Assembly (NCBI GenBank): GCA_947493885.1
Contig: CANLTE010000002.1
Coordinates: forward strand, 372,001 to 436,000
Reading direction: 5' to 3'
Source of the DNA: an uncultured Maribacter sp.
Lineage (GTDB): Bacteria > Bacteroidota > Bacteroidia > Flavobacteriales > Flavobacteriaceae
Length of the DNA: 64,000 nt
Within the stretch, counting starts at the first letter, position 1, and every line of letters starts with the position of its first letter. Below are positions 29,482 to 40,655 of the stretch, piece by piece. The notes below the pieces were generated by a model, which ran no database searches, was not told the origin of the DNA, and was given only the letters and a program-made list of their open reading frames with translations. The translations under genes were made by a program, and so were the position numbers.

Positions 29482-29796
29482 ATGAAAAAGTTAAAAATAA
29501 AAACCGGAGATACTGTTAAGATTACCACTGGTGATCATAAAGGTACAGAGGGAAAAGTATTGCAGGTTAATATTGAAAAGAACAAGGCAATAGTGGAAGG
29601 TGCTAATAAGGTATCTAAACATGAAAAGCCAAGTGCTAAAAATCCACAAGGTGGAATTGTAAAAAAGGAAGCACCTATACATATTTCTAATTTGGCATTA
29701 ATTGATGCTAAGTCTGGTGAGGCTACAAGGGTAGGTTACGAGGTTAGAGATGGAAAAAAGGTTAGATTTTCTAAGAAATCCAATGAAGTAATTTAG
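29482..29796 (+). CDS. rplX: 50S ribosomal protein L24
   Basis: A 104-residue early-assembly protein with an N-terminal KOW motif ([20 protein letters not shown]) and the conserved [18 protein letters not shown] loop. It lies between rplN and rplE, with gaps of 13 and 2 bp. Confidence 0.97.
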   Translation: MKKLKIKTGDTVKITTGDHKGTEGKVLQVNIEKNKAIVEGANKVSKHEKPSAKNPQGGIVKKEAPIHISNLALIDAKSGEATRVGYEVRDGKKVRFSKKSNEVI

Positions 29797-29798
29797 TT

Positions 29799-30350
29799 AT
29801 GGCTTACGTTGCAAGATTAAAAGGAGAGTATAAAGAGCGTATTGTAGCTGCTCTTAAAGAGGAGTTTGGTTACAAAAATGTAATGCAGGTTCCTAAGTTG
29901 GAAAAAATTGTAGTAAGTAGAGGTGTCGGCGCTGCGGTTGCTGATAAAAAGCTTATAGATCATGCTGTTGATGAAATGACTATGATTACTGGTCAAAAGG
30001 CAGTACCTACAATGTCAAAAAAGGATGTTGCTTCATTTAAGTTACGTAAAGGAATGCCAATTGGCGCTAAGGTGACCTTAAGGGGAGAGAGAATGTATGA
30101 GTTTTTGGACAGATTGGTTACGACTGCACTGCCAAGGGTTAGGGATTTTCAAGGTATCAAAGCAACTGGCTTTGATGGTAGAGGAAATTATAACTTAGGT
30201 ATTACGGAGCAAATTATCTTTCCAGAGATAAATATTGACAAAATCAATAGGATTAATGGAATGGATATCACATTCGTTACTTCAGCTCAAACGGATAGAG
30301 AAGCAAAATCATTATTAACAGAATTAGGTTTACCTTTTAAAAAGAACTAG
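29799..30350 (+). CDS. rplE: 50S ribosomal protein L5
   Basis: A 183-residue 5S rRNA-binding protein. Conserved elements are [40 protein letters not shown] and the C-terminal [20 protein letters not shown]. It ends 1 bp before rpsN. In E. coli the S8 repressor site of the spc operon lies at the rplE start; no comparable structure is visible in the 2-bp gap here. Confidence 0.98.
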   Translation: MAYVARLKGEYKERIVAALKEEFGYKNVMQVPKLEKIVVSRGVGAAVADKKLIDHAVDEMTMITGQKAVPTMSKKDVASFKLRKGMPIGAKVTLRGERMYEFLDRLVTTALPRVRDFQGIKATGFDGRGNYNLGITEQIIFPEINIDKINRINGMDITFVTSAQTDREAKSLLTELGLPFKKN

Positions 30351-30351
30351 G

Positions 30352-30621
30352 ATGGCTAAAGAATCAATGAAAGCTCGTGAAGTAAAAAGAGCTAAAACTG
30401 TAGCTAAATATGCTGAGAAAAGAAAAGCATTAAAAGAAGCTGGTGATTATGAAGGCTTACAAAAATTACCTAAAAATGCATCTCCGGTGCGTATGCATAA
30501 TCGCTGTAAACTGACTGGAAGACCTAAGGGATATATGAGAAATTTTGGTGTTTCTAGGGTATTGTTTAGAGAAATGGCAAACAAAGGTTTAATACCAGGA
30601 GTTAAAAAGGCTAGCTGGTAA
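30352..30621 (+). CDS. rpsN: 30S ribosomal protein S14, zinc-free long form
   Basis: An 89-residue protein. The C-terminal core [26 protein letters not shown] is typical of the C-minus, zinc-independent form: the CxxC...CxxC zinc ribbon of the short paralogue is absent. The position in the spc operon is normal. A 68-bp gap with a hairpin follows, before rpsH. Confidence 0.97.
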   Translation: MAKESMKAREVKRAKTVAKYAEKRKALKEAGDYEGLQKLPKNASPVRMHNRCKLTGRPKGYMRNFGVSRVLFREMANKGLIPGVKKASW

Positions 30622-30637
30622 TTTAAAGATAAATATA

Positions 30638-30673
30638 AACGGGTTTCAGGTTTAGCAATGGCTAAAAACCGTT
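30638..30673 (+). promoter_or_regulatory. Two-helix RNA structure in the rpsN-rpsH gap
   Basis: The lower helix AACGG (30638-30642) pairs with CCGTT (30669-30673). An asymmetric internal loop of 8 and 2 nt separates it from an upper helix TTTAGC (30651-30656) / GCTAAA (30661-30666) with a 4-nt AATG loop. It lacks a T tract, so it is not a terminator. A binding site for S8, encoded 17 bp downstream, is a reasonable inference. Confidence 0.5.
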
Positions 30674-30689
30674 ACCGAAATAAATAAAT

Positions 30690-31088
30690 ATGGTTACAGA
30701 TACTATAGCAGATTATTTAACGAGAGTTAGAAATGCTAGTAGAGCGGGTCACAGAATTGTTGAAATTCCTGCGTCAAAAGTTAAAAAAGAAATAACTAAG
30801 ATACTTTTTGATCAAGGTTATATCTTAAGTTACAAGTTTGAGGAAGACAAGGTTCAAGGTTCTATTAAGATTGCCTTAAAATATGATAAGGCATCAAAGG
30901 AGCCGGTGATTAAGAAGTTACAGCGAGTTAGTAAGCCTGGTTTACGTAAGTATGCTAGTTCTGTTGAAATGCCTAGAGTATTAAACGGACTTGGAATTGC
31001 AATTGTATCAACTTCTCATGGGGTTATGACAAGTAAGCAAGCAAAAAATGAAAATGTAGGTGGCGAAGTTTTATGCTACGTATATTAA
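30690..31088 (+). CDS. rpsH: 30S ribosomal protein S8
   Basis: A 132-residue central-domain 16S-binding protein, known elsewhere as the spc-operon repressor. It starts MVTDTIADYLTRVRNA and ends with VSTSHGVMTSKQAKNENVGG, both conserved. The unusual 68-bp gap upstream contains the hairpin described at 30638-30673. Confidence 0.98.
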   Translation: MVTDTIADYLTRVRNASRAGHRIVEIPASKVKKEITKILFDQGYILSYKFEEDKVQGSIKIALKYDKASKEPVIKKLQRVSKPGLRKYASSVEMPRVLNGLGIAIVSTSHGVMTSKQAKNENVGGEVLCYVY

Positions 31089-31105
31089 TAATAAAGATTT
31101 AGAAA

Positions 31106-31648
31106 ATGTCTAGAATAGGTAATAATCCAATAGCAATTCCAGAAGGAGTTACAGTTGACGTTAAGGATGGCGTAGTTACTGTAAAAGGTAAATTGGGAGA
31201 ATTAACTCAAGAGTACTCTGAGGTTACTATAAAGGTTGAAGAAGGTGATATTTTAGTAACAAGACCTTCTGATTCTGTTAATCATAGAGCAATGCATGGT
31301 TTATATAGATCCCTTATGTTTAATATGATTGAGGGTGTTTCTAAAGGATGGACTAAAGAGTTGGAATTAGTTGGTGTTGGTTATAGAGCTAGTAATCAGG
31401 GTCAAAAATTAGATTTGGCTTTAGGTTTCTCTCATAACATAGTTATTGATTTGGCTCCTGAGGTAAAAGTGGAAACTATATCGGAAAAAGGAAAAAATCC
31501 TATCGTAAAGCTTACTTCTTTTGATAAACAATTAGTTGGACAAGTAGCAGCTAAAATCAGATCCTTCCGTAAGCCAGAGCCTTATAAAGGAAAAGGAATC
31601 AAGTTTGTAGGAGAAGAGTTAAGAAGAAAAGCAGGTAAATCAGCTTAA
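31106..31648 (+). CDS. rplF: 50S ribosomal protein L6
   Basis: A 180-residue protein at the GTPase-associated region. It starts [19 protein letters not shown], and has the internal duplication typical of L6, [10 protein letters not shown], and the C-terminal [20 protein letters not shown] motif. It lies between rpsH and rplR. Confidence 0.98.
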   Translation: MSRIGNNPIAIPEGVTVDVKDGVVTVKGKLGELTQEYSEVTIKVEEGDILVTRPSDSVNHRAMHGLYRSLMFNMIEGVSKGWTKELELVGVGYRASNQGQKLDLALGFSHNIVIDLAPEVKVETISEKGKNPIVKLTSFDKQLVGQVAAKIRSFRKPEPYKGKGIKFVGEELRRKAGKSA

Positions 31649-31659
31649 TTAAGAGTATT

Positions 31660-32016
31660 ATGGGATTATCAAAGACTCAAAGAAAATTTAGAATACGTAG
31701 AAGAATACGTAAAGTATCTTTTGGTACAGCAGAAAGACCAAGACTATCTGTTTTTAGAAGTAATAGTGAGATATACGCACAATTAGTTAATGACGATGAA
31801 GGTATTACTATTGTTGCAGCTTCTTCTAGGGATAAAGGTATTGCCGCTGAAAAAGGTAGCAAAACAGAAATAGCAAATTTGGTTGGTAAAGCAATTGCTG
31901 AAAAAGCTAAAGCTGCAGGAGTAGAAAATGTTGCTTTTGATAGAGGTGGAAATCTTTATCATGGTAGAGTAAAATCTTTAGCCGAAGGTGCAAGAGAAGC
32001 AGGACTTAAATTCTAA
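31660..32016 (+). CDS. rplR: 50S ribosomal protein L18
   Basis: A 118-residue 5S rRNA-binding protein with a basic N-terminus ([20 protein letters not shown]). It has [17 protein letters not shown] and the C-terminal [21 protein letters not shown]. Length and context are normal. Confidence 0.97.
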   Translation: MGLSKTQRKFRIRRRIRKVSFGTAERPRLSVFRSNSEIYAQLVNDDEGITIVAASSRDKGIAAEKGSKTEIANLVGKAIAEKAKAAGVENVAFDRGGNLYHGRVKSLAEGAREAGLKF

Positions 32017-32024
32017 TAAGCATT

Positions 32025-32549
32025 ATGTATCAGAAATACAAAAACGTAGAAACTGTTAAGCCGGGAGGTTTAGAATTAAAAGATAGATTAGTAGGTGTCC
32101 AAAGGGTAACTAAGGTAACTAAGGGTGGTAGAGCATTTGGCTTTTCTGCAATAGTTGTTGTTGGTGACGAAAATGGAGTTGTAGGGCATGGTTTAGGTAA
32201 ATCTAAAGAAGTTGCAACTGCAATTGCTAAGGCTATTGAAGATGGAAAAAAGAATCTTATTAGAATACCTTTAAATAAAGGAACTTTACCTCACGAACAA
32301 AAAGGTAAATTTGGTGGAGCTAGGGTTTATATTCAACCTGCATCACATGGTACAGGTGTAATTGCTGGTGGTGCTGTTAGAGCGGTGTTAGAAGCGGTTG
32401 GAGTACATGATGTACTTTCTAAGTCTCAAGGTTCATCAAACCCTCACAATGTGGTAAAAGCTACTTTTGATGCTTTATTGCAGTTAAGAGGAGCTAGTAC
32501 AATAGCGCAACAAAGAGGAGTTTCTTTAGAAAAAGTTTTCAAAGGATAA
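32025..32549 (+). CDS. rpsE: 30S ribosomal protein S5
   Basis: A 174-residue protein for decoding fidelity and mRNA unwinding. The double-stranded RNA-binding-like domain includes [20 protein letters not shown], then [16 protein letters not shown]. The C-terminal domain has [20 protein letters not shown]. The loop where spectinomycin-resistance changes occur in other species looks unaltered. Confidence 0.98.
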   Translation: MYQKYKNVETVKPGGLELKDRLVGVQRVTKVTKGGRAFGFSAIVVVGDENGVVGHGLGKSKEVATAIAKAIEDGKKNLIRIPLNKGTLPHEQKGKFGGARVYIQPASHGTGVIAGGAVRAVLEAVGVHDVLSKSQGSSNPHNVVKATFDALLQLRGASTIAQQRGVSLEKVFKG

Positions 32550-32561
32550 TTCAAGAATATT

Positions 32562-32741
32562 ATGGCAAAGATTAAAGTAAAACAATTACGTAGCAGTATT
32601 AAAAGGCCACAAAACCAAAAAAGAACACTAGAGGCTCTTGGTTTAAAAAGAATCGGTCAGGTTGTTGAGCATGAAGCAACACCTAATATTCTAGGAATGG
32701 TAAATAAAGTTAAACACTTAGTTTCTACTGAAGAAGCTTAA
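32562..32741 (+). CDS. rpmD: 50S ribosomal protein L30
   Basis: ATG 32562 to TAA 32741 encodes 59 residues starting MAKIKVKQLRSSIKRPQNQK. It has LEALGLKRIGQVVEHEATP and GMVNKVKHLV, the complete L30 fold. It sits in its standard place between rpsE (12-bp gap) and rplO (14-bp gap). Confidence 0.97.
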   Translation: MAKIKVKQLRSSIKRPQNQKRTLEALGLKRIGQVVEHEATPNILGMVNKVKHLVSTEEA

Positions 32742-32755
32742 TATATATTAGTGTA

Positions 32756-33208
32756 ATGAATTTAAGTAATCTAAAACCAGCTGAAGGATCTATTCAAAGA
32801 GACGGAAAGCGCGTGGGAAGAGGTCAAGGTTCTGGAAAAGGTGGAACTGCAACCAGAGGTCATAAAGGGGCTAAGTCTAGATCTGGATATTCTAAAAAGA
32901 TTGGTTTTGAAGGTGGTCAAATGCCGCTTCAGAGACGTGTGCCTAAGTTTGGTTTTACCAACATTAATCGTAAAGATTATAAAGGTGTAAGTTTAGCCAA
33001 ATTACAGGAATTGGTAGATAAAAAAGTTATTAAAGATACTGTAACTTTTGAGGCACTTGTTGAAAATAGAGTTGTTCGTAAGGGTGACTTGGTTAAAATA
33101 TTAGGAACAGGAGAGTTAAAAGCATCTCTAAAAGTTTCTGTACATAAATTTACTGCCACAGCTAAGGCGGCTATAGAGGCTGCAGGTGGTGAAGCAATAA
33201 ATTTATAA
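32756..33208 (+). CDS. rplO: 50S ribosomal protein L15
   Basis: A 150-residue late-assembly 50S protein. The Gly/Arg-rich N-terminus KRVGRGQGSGKGGTATRGHK is conserved, as is FEGGQMPLQRRVPKFGF. It precedes secY by 12 bp, as in most bacteria. Confidence 0.98.
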   Translation: MNLSNLKPAEGSIQRDGKRVGRGQGSGKGGTATRGHKGAKSRSGYSKKIGFEGGQMPLQRRVPKFGFTNINRKDYKGVSLAKLQELVDKKVIKDTVTFEALVENRVVRKGDLVKILGTGELKASLKVSVHKFTATAKAAIEAAGGEAINL

Positions 33209-33220
33209 GCATAACTTACT

Positions 33221-34561
33221 ATGAAGAATTTTTTTGATACAATATCCAATATCTGGAAGATAGAAGAACTAAGAAGTAGAATATTAATTACTTTAGGTCT
33301 TTTATTGGTATATCGTTTTGGTTGCCAAATTGTTCTTCCTGGTATTGATTCTACACAATTAGCAGAATTAGCTTCTGGTACCGATCAAGGTATTTTTGGT
33401 TTGTTAAATGCTTTTACCGGTGGTGCTTTTGCTAACGCTTCAGTTTTTGCATTGGGTATTATGCCTTATATATCTGCATCTATTGTGGTTCAGTTAATGG
33501 GTATTGCAATACCTTATCTACAAAAACTGCAAAAAGAAGGTGAAAGTGGTAGAAAAACAATTAACCAAATTACAAGGTGGTTAACTATTGGTATTTGTAT
33601 TGTTCAGGCTCCAGCTTACCTATATGGGTTAGAAGCTTTTGGAGTTAGAGATTCTGCTTTCGTAATAGGTAAAGGCTTGGACTTTATGGTTCCAGCGGTT
33701 ATAATACTTGTTACGGGTTGTGTTTTTGCAATGTGGTTGGGGGAAAAAATTACGGATAAAGGAATCGGTAATGGCATCTCTCTTTTAATTATGATTGGTA
33801 TTATAGCAAACATGCCACAATCATTTGCGCAAGAATTTATTTCTAGAACCACAAATAACAATGGTGGTCTAATGTTCATACTTATTGAAGTTATTGTTTG
33901 GTTCTTGGTTATACTAGCTAGTATTTTATTAGTAATGGCAACGAGGCAAATACCCGTACAGTATGCTAGAAGAACAGCTTCAGGAGGGTATGAAAAAAAT
34001 GAAATGGGCTCTAGGCAATATATTCCGTTGAAGCTAAATGCTTCTGGTGTAATGCCTATAATATTTGCTCAAGCTATTATGTTTGTTCCTGGGTTAATTG
34101 GAAGATCAATGGAAGGTGAAGTTGGAACATGGATTCAAACCCAATTCTCAGATATTTTCGGATTGGCTTATAATTTGTTATTTGCCTTTCTAATTATCAT
34201 ATTCACGTACTTCTATACAGCTATCACTGTACCAACTAATAAAATGGCAGATGACTTAAAAAGAAGTGGTGGTTTTATTCCTGGAGTACGTCCTGGAAAG
34301 GAAACTGGAGATTTCTTAGATAAAATTATGTCATTAATTACGTTACCTGGATCAATATTCTTAGCTTTGCTCGCTATTTTACCAGCGATAGTTGTAAAAT
34401 TGATGGATGTTCAGGCTGGTTGGGCATTGTTTTATGGAGGAACTTCACTACTAATTATGGTAGGTGTGGCAATAGATACAGTTCAGCAGGTTAATTCATA
34501 TTTGTTAAATAGACATTATGACGGCTTGATGAAATCAGGAAAGAATAGAAAAGTAGCATAA
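33221..34561 (+). CDS. secY: Preprotein translocase subunit SecY
   Basis: A 446-residue inner-membrane channel with ten predicted transmembrane helices. Visible landmarks are the first helix [16 protein letters not shown], the plug-side sequence [33 protein letters not shown], the cytosolic loop QIPVQYARR and [10 protein letters not shown]. It is full length. It is followed directly by infA; the adk and map genes that often sit here in other bacteria are absent. Confidence 0.98.
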   Translation: MKNFFDTISNIWKIEELRSRILITLGLLLVYRFGCQIVLPGIDSTQLAELASGTDQGIFGLLNAFTGGAFANASVFALGIMPYISASIVVQLMGIAIPYLQKLQKEGESGRKTINQITRWLTIGICIVQAPAYLYGLEAFGVRDSAFVIGKGLDFMVPAVIILVTGCVFAMWLGEKITDKGIGNGISLLIMIGIIANMPQSFAQEFISRTTNNNGGLMFILIEVIVWFLVILASILLVMATRQIPVQYARRTASGGYEKNEMGSRQYIPLKLNASGVMPIIFAQAIMFVPGLIGRSMEGEVGTWIQTQFSDIFGLAYNLLFAFLIIIFTYFYTAITVPTNKMADDLKRSGGFIPGVRPGKETGDFLDKIMSLITLPGSIFLALLAILPAIVVKLMDVQAGWALFYGGTSLLIMVGVAIDTVQQVNSYLLNRHYDGLMKSGKNRKVA

Positions 34562-34568
34562 TAATAGT

Positions 34569-34784
34569 ATGGCTAAACAAGCAGCAATAGAACAAGATGG
34601 CTCAATAATAGAAGCATTGTCAAACGCAATGTTTAGAGTTGAATTGGAAAATGGACATGTAGTAACAGCGCATATCTCAGGAAAAATGAGAATGCATTAC
34701 ATTAAGTTGCTTCCTGGTGATAAGGTTAAATTGGAAATGAGCCCTTATGACTTAACAAAGGCTAGAATCACTTATAGATATTAA
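34569..34784 (+). CDS. infA: Translation initiation factor IF-1
   Basis: A 71-residue OB-fold factor that occupies the ribosomal A site during initiation. It starts [20 protein letters not shown] and has [38 protein letters not shown] and the terminal RITYRY. rpmJ follows after 9 bp. Confidence 0.98.
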   Translation: MAKQAAIEQDGSIIEALSNAMFRVELENGHVVTAHISGKMRMHYIKLLPGDKVKLEMSPYDLTKARITYRY

Positions 34785-34793
34785 GATAGAAAG

Positions 34794-34910
34794 ATGAAAG
34801 TTAGAGCATCAATAAAGAAAAGAAGTGCCGACTGCAAAATAGTTCGCAGAAAAGGTAGGTTGTACGTAATCAACAAAAAGAATCCTAGATTTAAACAAAG
34901 ACAAGGATAA
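34794..34910 (+). CDS. rpmJ: 50S ribosomal protein L36, zinc-site degenerate
   Basis: ATG 34794 to TAA 34910 encodes 38 residues. The protein begins [20 protein letters not shown] and continues [18 protein letters not shown]. The zinc-binding form has three Cys and one His; here only Cys14 is seen, with Asn and Phe in the later Cys and His positions. Zinc binding is therefore unlikely. The place between infA and rpsM is canonical. Confidence 0.96.
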   Translation: MKVRASIKKRSADCKIVRRKGRLYVINKKNPRFKQRQG

Positions 34911-34912
34911 TT

Positions 34913-35287
34913 ATGGCAAGAATTGCAGGTATAGATATACCAAAACAAAAGAGAGGGGTTATTGCATTAACCTATATTTTTGGTATTGGAAAGAGTAGAT
35001 CAAAACAAATATTGGAGACTGCTCAAGTAAGTGAGGATACAAAGGTATCTGATTGGAACGATGATGAAATTGGTCGTATCCGTGAGGCAGTAGCATCTTT
35101 TACAATTGAAGGTGAATTACGCTCAGAAACCCAATTGAACATTAAGCGTTTAATGGATATTGGTTGTTATAGAGGTATACGTCATAGATCTGGCTTGCCA
35201 TTAAGAGGTCAACGTACTAAAAATAACTCTAGAACAAGAAAAGGAAAAAGAAAAACAGTTGCTAACAAGAAGAAAGCAACTAAATAA
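34913..35287 (+). CDS. rpsM: 30S ribosomal protein S13
   Basis: A 124-residue 30S head protein contacting the P-site tRNA and bridge B1. It starts [20 protein letters not shown] and has [33 protein letters not shown] and a long basic tail. It starts 2 bp after rpmJ. Confidence 0.98.
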   Translation: MARIAGIDIPKQKRGVIALTYIFGIGKSRSKQILETAQVSEDTKVSDWNDDEIGRIREAVASFTIEGELRSETQLNIKRLMDIGCYRGIRHRSGLPLRGQRTKNNSRTRKGKRKTVANKKKATK

Positions 35288-35299
35288 TAAATAGGGTAT

Positions 35300-35692
35300 A
35301 TGGCAAAGTCAAGTACTAAAGCGGCTAAGAAGCGTAAAGTTATTATTGAGTCTGTAGGTGAAGCTCATGTTACAGCATCTTTTAACAATATCATTATCTC
35401 TTTGACAAATAAAAAGGGAGATGTAATTTCTTGGTCTTCTGCAGGGAAACAAGGATTTAGAGGCTCTAAAAAGAATACTCCATATGCTGCTCAAGTAGCT
35501 GCTGAGGATTGTTCAAAAGTAGCACATGAGGCAGGTTTAAGAAAAGTTAAGGTTTATGTAAAAGGACCTGGTAACGGAAGAGAGTCTGCTATACGTGCAA
35601 TTCATAATTCTGGCATAGAAGTAACTGAAATTATTGATGTTACTCCAATGCCACATAATGGATGTAGACCTCCAAAAAGAAGAAGAGTTTAA
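35300..35692 (+). CDS. rpsK: 30S ribosomal protein S11
   Basis: A 130-residue platform protein at the E site. It has [37 protein letters not shown] and the highly conserved C-terminus [18 protein letters not shown]. It is followed by a structured 90-bp gap before rpsD. Confidence 0.98.
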   Translation: MAKSSTKAAKKRKVIIESVGEAHVTASFNNIIISLTNKKGDVISWSSAGKQGFRGSKKNTPYAAQVAAEDCSKVAHEAGLRKVKVYVKGPGNGRESAIRAIHNSGIEVTEIIDVTPMPHNGCRPPKRRRV

Positions 35693-35715
35693 TTATATAA
35701 TTTATTAATATCATA

Positions 35716-35769
35716 GAAGGTGTAGTTACGATTATCGAAGGATAAGCCTTAATTCATAATCACACTTTC
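35716..35769 (+). ncRNA. Structured mRNA leader of rpsD (candidate S4 autoregulatory element)
   Basis: Three nested helices are visible. P1 is 35716-35723 GAAGGTGT with 35762-35769 ACACTTTC (one GU pair). A 6-nt bulge AGTTAC lies on the 5' side only. P2 is 35730-35735 GATTAT with 35756-35761 ATAATC. P3 is 35738-35741 AAGG with 35747-35750 CCTT, closing an ATAAG loop. The structure ends 13 bp before the rpsD ATG. S4 commonly regulates its own operon; S4 leader classes have been proposed for Flavobacteriia, and I have not checked whether this is one. Confidence 0.65.
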
Positions 35770-35782
35770 AAATTTGTAGAGA

Positions 35783-36388
35783 ATGGCAAGATATACAGGA
35801 CCTAAAAGTAAAATCGCTCGTAAATTTGGTGAAGCGATTTTTGGAGACGATAAGTCTTTTGAAAAGAAAAGTTACCCTCCAGGACAACACGGAAACAACA
35901 GACGTCGTGGAAAAAAATCTGAATATGCAGTTCAGTTGATGGAGAAGCAAAAAGCAAAATACACTTATGGTATTTTGGAACGTCAATTTAGAAATATATT
36001 CGCAAAAGCTAATGCTAGTAAAGGCGTAACAGGTGAGGTTTTACTTCAATTATGTGAGTCGCGTTTAGATAACGTGGTATACAGAATGGGTATTTCCACT
36101 TCAAGAAGAGGAGCTAGACAATTAGTATCGCATCGTCATATTACTGTAAATGGAGAGTTGGTTAACATACCATCATACTCTTTAAAAGCGGGAGATGTTG
36201 TTGGTGTTAGAGAAAAATCTAAGTCAATACAAACTATCCAAGATTCGCTTGCTGCAAGCAGTAATGTTTACGAATGGATAACATGGAATTCTGAGAAAAA
36301 GGAAGGTACATTTGTTGCTATTCCAGAAAGAATGCAAATTCCAGAAAACATTAAAGAACAATTAATCGTCGAGTTATACTCTAAATAA
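35783..36388 (+). CDS. rpsD: 30S ribosomal protein S4
   Basis: A 201-residue 16S 5'-domain assembly initiator. It starts [20 protein letters not shown] and has an S4 RNA-binding domain with [11 protein letters not shown] and [16 protein letters not shown]. The zinc-binding Cys cluster present in some S4 proteins is absent. In other bacteria S4 represses the alpha operon, and the leader upstream is a good candidate target. Confidence 0.98.
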   Translation: MARYTGPKSKIARKFGEAIFGDDKSFEKKSYPPGQHGNNRRRGKKSEYAVQLMEKQKAKYTYGILERQFRNIFAKANASKGVTGEVLLQLCESRLDNVVYRMGISTSRRGARQLVSHRHITVNGELVNIPSYSLKAGDVVGVREKSKSIQTIQDSLAASSNVYEWITWNSEKKEGTFVAIPERMQIPENIKEQLIVELYSK

Positions 36389-36405
36389 ACAACACCGATT
36401 CAATT

Positions 36406-37398
36406 ATGGCATTATTTAATTTTCAGAAACCCGATAAAGTAATTATGATCGATTCCTCTGATTTTGAAGGGAAATTTGAATTTCGCCCTTTAGAACCAGG
36501 TTATGGATTAACTGTTGGGAATGCGCTTAGAAGGGTTTTGCTTTCTTCATTAGAAGGACATGCCATTACTTCTGTACGCATAGATAAGGTTGAGCATGAA
36601 TTTTCTGTAATTCCTGGAGTCGTTGAGGATGTAACCGAAATGATTCTTAATTTGAAACAAGTTCGTTTCAAAAAACAAATAGAAGATTCAGAAGCCGAAG
36701 TAGTTTCTATATCGGTAAGTGGTAAAACACAATTAACTGCGGGTGATTTTCAGAAGTTTATTTCTGGATACCAAGTATTGAATCCGGATTTAGTAATCTG
36801 TAACATGGATGCTGGAGTAAGCATTAACATGGAGATTTCTATTGAAAAAGGAAGAGGATATGTTCCTGCTGAGGAAAATAAAAAGTCAGGTATGGCTTTA
36901 GGTACCATTGCAATTGATTCTATATTTACACCTATAAAAAATGTAAAGTATAGTATTGAAAACTTTAGGGTAGAGCAAAAAACCGATTATGAGAAATTGG
37001 TTTTTGAAATAGTAACTGATGGTTCTATACACCCAAAAGATGCATTAACGGAAGGAGCTAAGGTTCTTATACACCACTTCATGTTATTCTCAGATGAGCG
37101 TATAACACTTGAAGCAGACGAAATTGCACAAACTGAAACATACGATGAAGAATCTTTACACATGCGTCAGCTGTTAAAGACTAAGTTGGTAGATATGGAT
37201 TTATCTGTTCGTGCTTTAAACTGTTTGAAAGCGGCTGAAGTTGATACTTTAGGTGATTTAGTTTCTTTCAACAAAAATGATTTAATGAAATTCAGAAACT
37301 TTGGTAAAAAATCTTTAACAGAGTTAGAAGAGCTTGTAATCAATAAAGGTTTAAGCTTTGGAATGGATTTGTCAAAATATAAATTGGATAAAGATTAA
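36406..37398 (+). CDS. rpoA: DNA-directed RNA polymerase subunit alpha
   Basis: A 330-residue subunit that dimerises to nucleate RNA polymerase. The N-terminal domain has [20 protein letters not shown] and [18 protein letters not shown]. The C-terminal domain (about residues 245-330) has [20 protein letters not shown] and [12 protein letters not shown], which contact promoter DNA and activators. It lies between rpsD and rplQ as usual. Confidence 0.98.
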   Translation: MALFNFQKPDKVIMIDSSDFEGKFEFRPLEPGYGLTVGNALRRVLLSSLEGHAITSVRIDKVEHEFSVIPGVVEDVTEMILNLKQVRFKKQIEDSEAEVVSISVSGKTQLTAGDFQKFISGYQVLNPDLVICNMDAGVSINMEISIEKGRGYVPAEENKKSGMALGTIAIDSIFTPIKNVKYSIENFRVEQKTDYEKLVFEIVTDGSIHPKDALTEGAKVLIHHFMLFSDERITLEADEIAQTETYDEESLHMRQLLKTKLVDMDLSVRALNCLKAAEVDTLGDLVSFNKNDLMKFRNFGKKSLTELEELVINKGLSFGMDLSKYKLDKD

Positions 37399-37453
37399 TT
37401 TTACTTCTGTTGGAAGGGAAAATCCCAAACAAGGAAGAAAATAGTAAAAAGTA

Positions 37454-37948
37454 ATGAGACACGGTAAAAAAATTAATCATTTAGGAAGAAAGACAGCCCA
37501 CAGAAAGGCAATGTTGGCTAATATGGCTTGTTCCTTAATTGAGCATAAAAGAATTAATACTACTGTTGCCAAAGCAAAAGCGTTAAAGCAATTTGTAGAA
37601 CCATTAATTACAAAAGCAAAAGCTGAAAATAATGTTTCAGCTGATAAAGGAACACATAATAGACGTGTAGTTTTTAAAAGCTTAAGAGATAAATTTGCTG
37701 TTACTACTTTGTTTAGTGAGGTATCAGAAAAAGTTGGTGACAGACCAGGAGGATATACTAGAATTATAAAATTAGGTAATCGTCTTGGAGATAACGCTGA
37801 TATGGCAATGATAGAGTTAGTTGATTTTAACGAACTCTACAATGCTGATAAGCCGGCTAAGAAAAAGTCAACTCGAAGAGGTAGAACTAAAAAGGTTGCC
37901 ACAGCTCCTGTAGCTGCTGAAACAAAGACTGATGATTCAGAAGAATAA
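37454..37948 (+). CDS. rplQ: 50S ribosomal protein L17 with charged C-terminal extension
   Basis: A 164-residue protein, the last of the ribosomal cluster. It starts [20 protein letters not shown] and has the [20 protein letters not shown] and [19 protein letters not shown] segments. About 30 extra residues at the C-terminus are Lys/Arg-, Ala- and then Asp/Glu-rich, longer than the E. coli protein, as seen in Bacteroidota. The 55-bp gap after rpoA contains a small GGGA-AAA-TCCC hairpin nested inside TTG/CAA pairing at 37410-37432. A strong terminator follows. Confidence 0.97.
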   Translation: MRHGKKINHLGRKTAHRKAMLANMACSLIEHKRINTTVAKAKALKQFVEPLITKAKAENNVSADKGTHNRRVVFKSLRDKFAVTTLFSEVSEKVGDRPGGYTRIIKLGNRLGDNADMAMIELVDFNELYNADKPAKKKSTRRGRTKKVATAPVAAETKTDDSEE

Positions 37949-37973
37949 GATGTCAATAAATTTTAATAATATT

Positions 37974-38005
37974 AAAGGATAAGCCTAAAAGCTTATCCTT
38001 TTTTT
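37974..38005 (+). terminator. Terminator of the ribosomal supercluster
   Basis: An 11-bp perfect stem AAAGGATAAGC / GCTTATCCTTT with a 6-nt loop CTAAAA runs into a T tract. It lies 25 bp after the rplQ stop. Confidence 0.92.
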
Positions 38006-38043
38006 ATGTTTTTTTGTTAAACTAAAAATTCTTAAATAAACAC

Positions 38044-39147
38044 ATGAAATATCAAACAAGAAAAAAAGCAATGTTGTTGTTAGCCGACGGAACTATTTTT
38101 CATGGAAAAGCAGTAGGGGATAAAGAAGGAACTGCCTTTGGCGAAGTTTGTTTTAATACCGGAATGACTGGTTATCAGGAAATATTTACTGACCCATCAT
38201 ATTTTGGTCAATTAATGGTAACCACAAATGCGCATATTGGTAATTACGGTACCAAGTCAGAGGAAGTGGAATCTGATTCCGTAAAAATTTCGGGCTTAAT
38301 ATGTAAAAACTTTAGCTACGATTATTCAAGGGTAGATGCGGATAAAAGTTTACAGGAATTTTTGGATGAAAGTAATCTTTTTGCAATTTCAGATGTAGAT
38401 ACAAGAGCTTTGGTAAGTTATATCAGGGACAATGGAGCTATGAATGCCGTTATTTCTACGGATGTAAGTAATGTTCAAGAGCTAAAAAAGCAATTAGCAG
38501 AAGTACCTAGTATGGAAGGTTTAGAATTAGCTTCAAAGGTTTCTACTAAAGAACCATATTTTTATGGAGACGAAAATGCAAAGTATAAGATATCAGCTTT
38601 AGATATTGGTATTAAGAAAAACATACTTCGTAATTTGGCAAAACGTGATGCTTATATAAAAGTGTATCCATACAATTCAAGTTTTGAAGATTTAAAATCT
38701 TTCAACCCTGATGGGTATTTTATATCAAATGGACCTGGAGATCCTGAACCGTTAAAAGAAGCAATAAATACTGCTCAAAATATCATTAAGCAAGATAAGC
38801 CATTATTTGGTATTTGTTTAGGGCACCAAGTAATAGCTTTAGCAAATGGTGTTTCTACTTATAAAATGCACAATGGTCATAGAGGTATAAATCACCCAAT
38901 CATTAATTTAGAAACAGGCAAAGGTGAAATAACTTCGCAAAATCATGGTTTTGCTGTTAATAGAGAAGAGGCAGAAGGAAATACTGAACTAGAAATTACA
39001 CATGTTCATTTAAATGATAAAACGGTAGCTGGTTTAAAAATGAAAAACAAAGATGTTTTTTCAGTGCAATACCACCCAGAAGCAAGCCCTGGACCTAATG
39101 ACGCAGACTATTTGTTTGACCATTTTTTTGAATTAATTAAAAAATAA
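38044..39147 (+). CDS. carA: Carbamoyl-phosphate synthase small (glutamine amidotransferase) subunit
   Basis: A 367-residue class I amidotransferase subunit. It hydrolyses glutamine and passes ammonia to CarB for arginine and pyrimidine synthesis. The N-terminal CPSase domain has FNTGMTGYQEIFTDPSY. The catalytic triad is visible: Cys258 in FGICLGHQ, and the His and Glu in YHPEASPGP. carB is not in the window, so the two subunits are encoded apart. Confidence 0.96.
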   Translation: MKYQTRKKAMLLLADGTIFHGKAVGDKEGTAFGEVCFNTGMTGYQEIFTDPSYFGQLMVTTNAHIGNYGTKSEEVESDSVKISGLICKNFSYDYSRVDADKSLQEFLDESNLFAISDVDTRALVSYIRDNGAMNAVISTDVSNVQELKKQLAEVPSMEGLELASKVSTKEPYFYGDENAKYKISALDIGIKKNILRNLAKRDAYIKVYPYNSSFEDLKSFNPDGYFISNGPGDPEPLKEAINTAQNIIKQDKPLFGICLGHQVIALANGVSTYKMHNGHRGINHPIINLETGKGEITSQNHGFAVNREEAEGNTELEITHVHLNDKTVAGLKMKNKDVFSVQYHPEASPGPNDADYLFDHFFELIKK

Positions 39148-39210
39148 CAAAACCTTCTGCATAAGTTTAAATTATCATCAATTTTTCGCTAGAATATGAC
39201 TTAAAACAGT

Positions 39211-39239
39211 TTGCGAAAAATGGCGTTTTGTATCTTTGC
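39211..39239 (+). promoter_or_regulatory. Predicted promoter of eno
   Basis: TTG at 39211-39213, a 17-nt spacer and TATCTTTGC at 39231-39239 match the Bacteroidota consensus. The start codon is 36 bp downstream. Confidence 0.75.
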
Positions 39240-39269
39240 CGGAGTAAAATAAATTGAATAATAAAATAA

Positions 39270-40571
<1,302 letters not shown>

Positions 40572-40624
40572 TTTAAGCATGTTATTGGAATAAATTTCCA
40601 AAGTAATACAACGTTATAATGTAG

Positions 40625-40655
40625 GGTCACCAAATTGTTTTTTGGTGACCTTTTC
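40625..40655 (+). terminator. Terminator of eno
   Basis: A 10-bp perfect stem GGTCACCAAA / TTTGGTGACC with a 6-nt loop is followed by TTTTC TTTT. It lies 53 bp after the eno stop. Confidence 0.9.
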
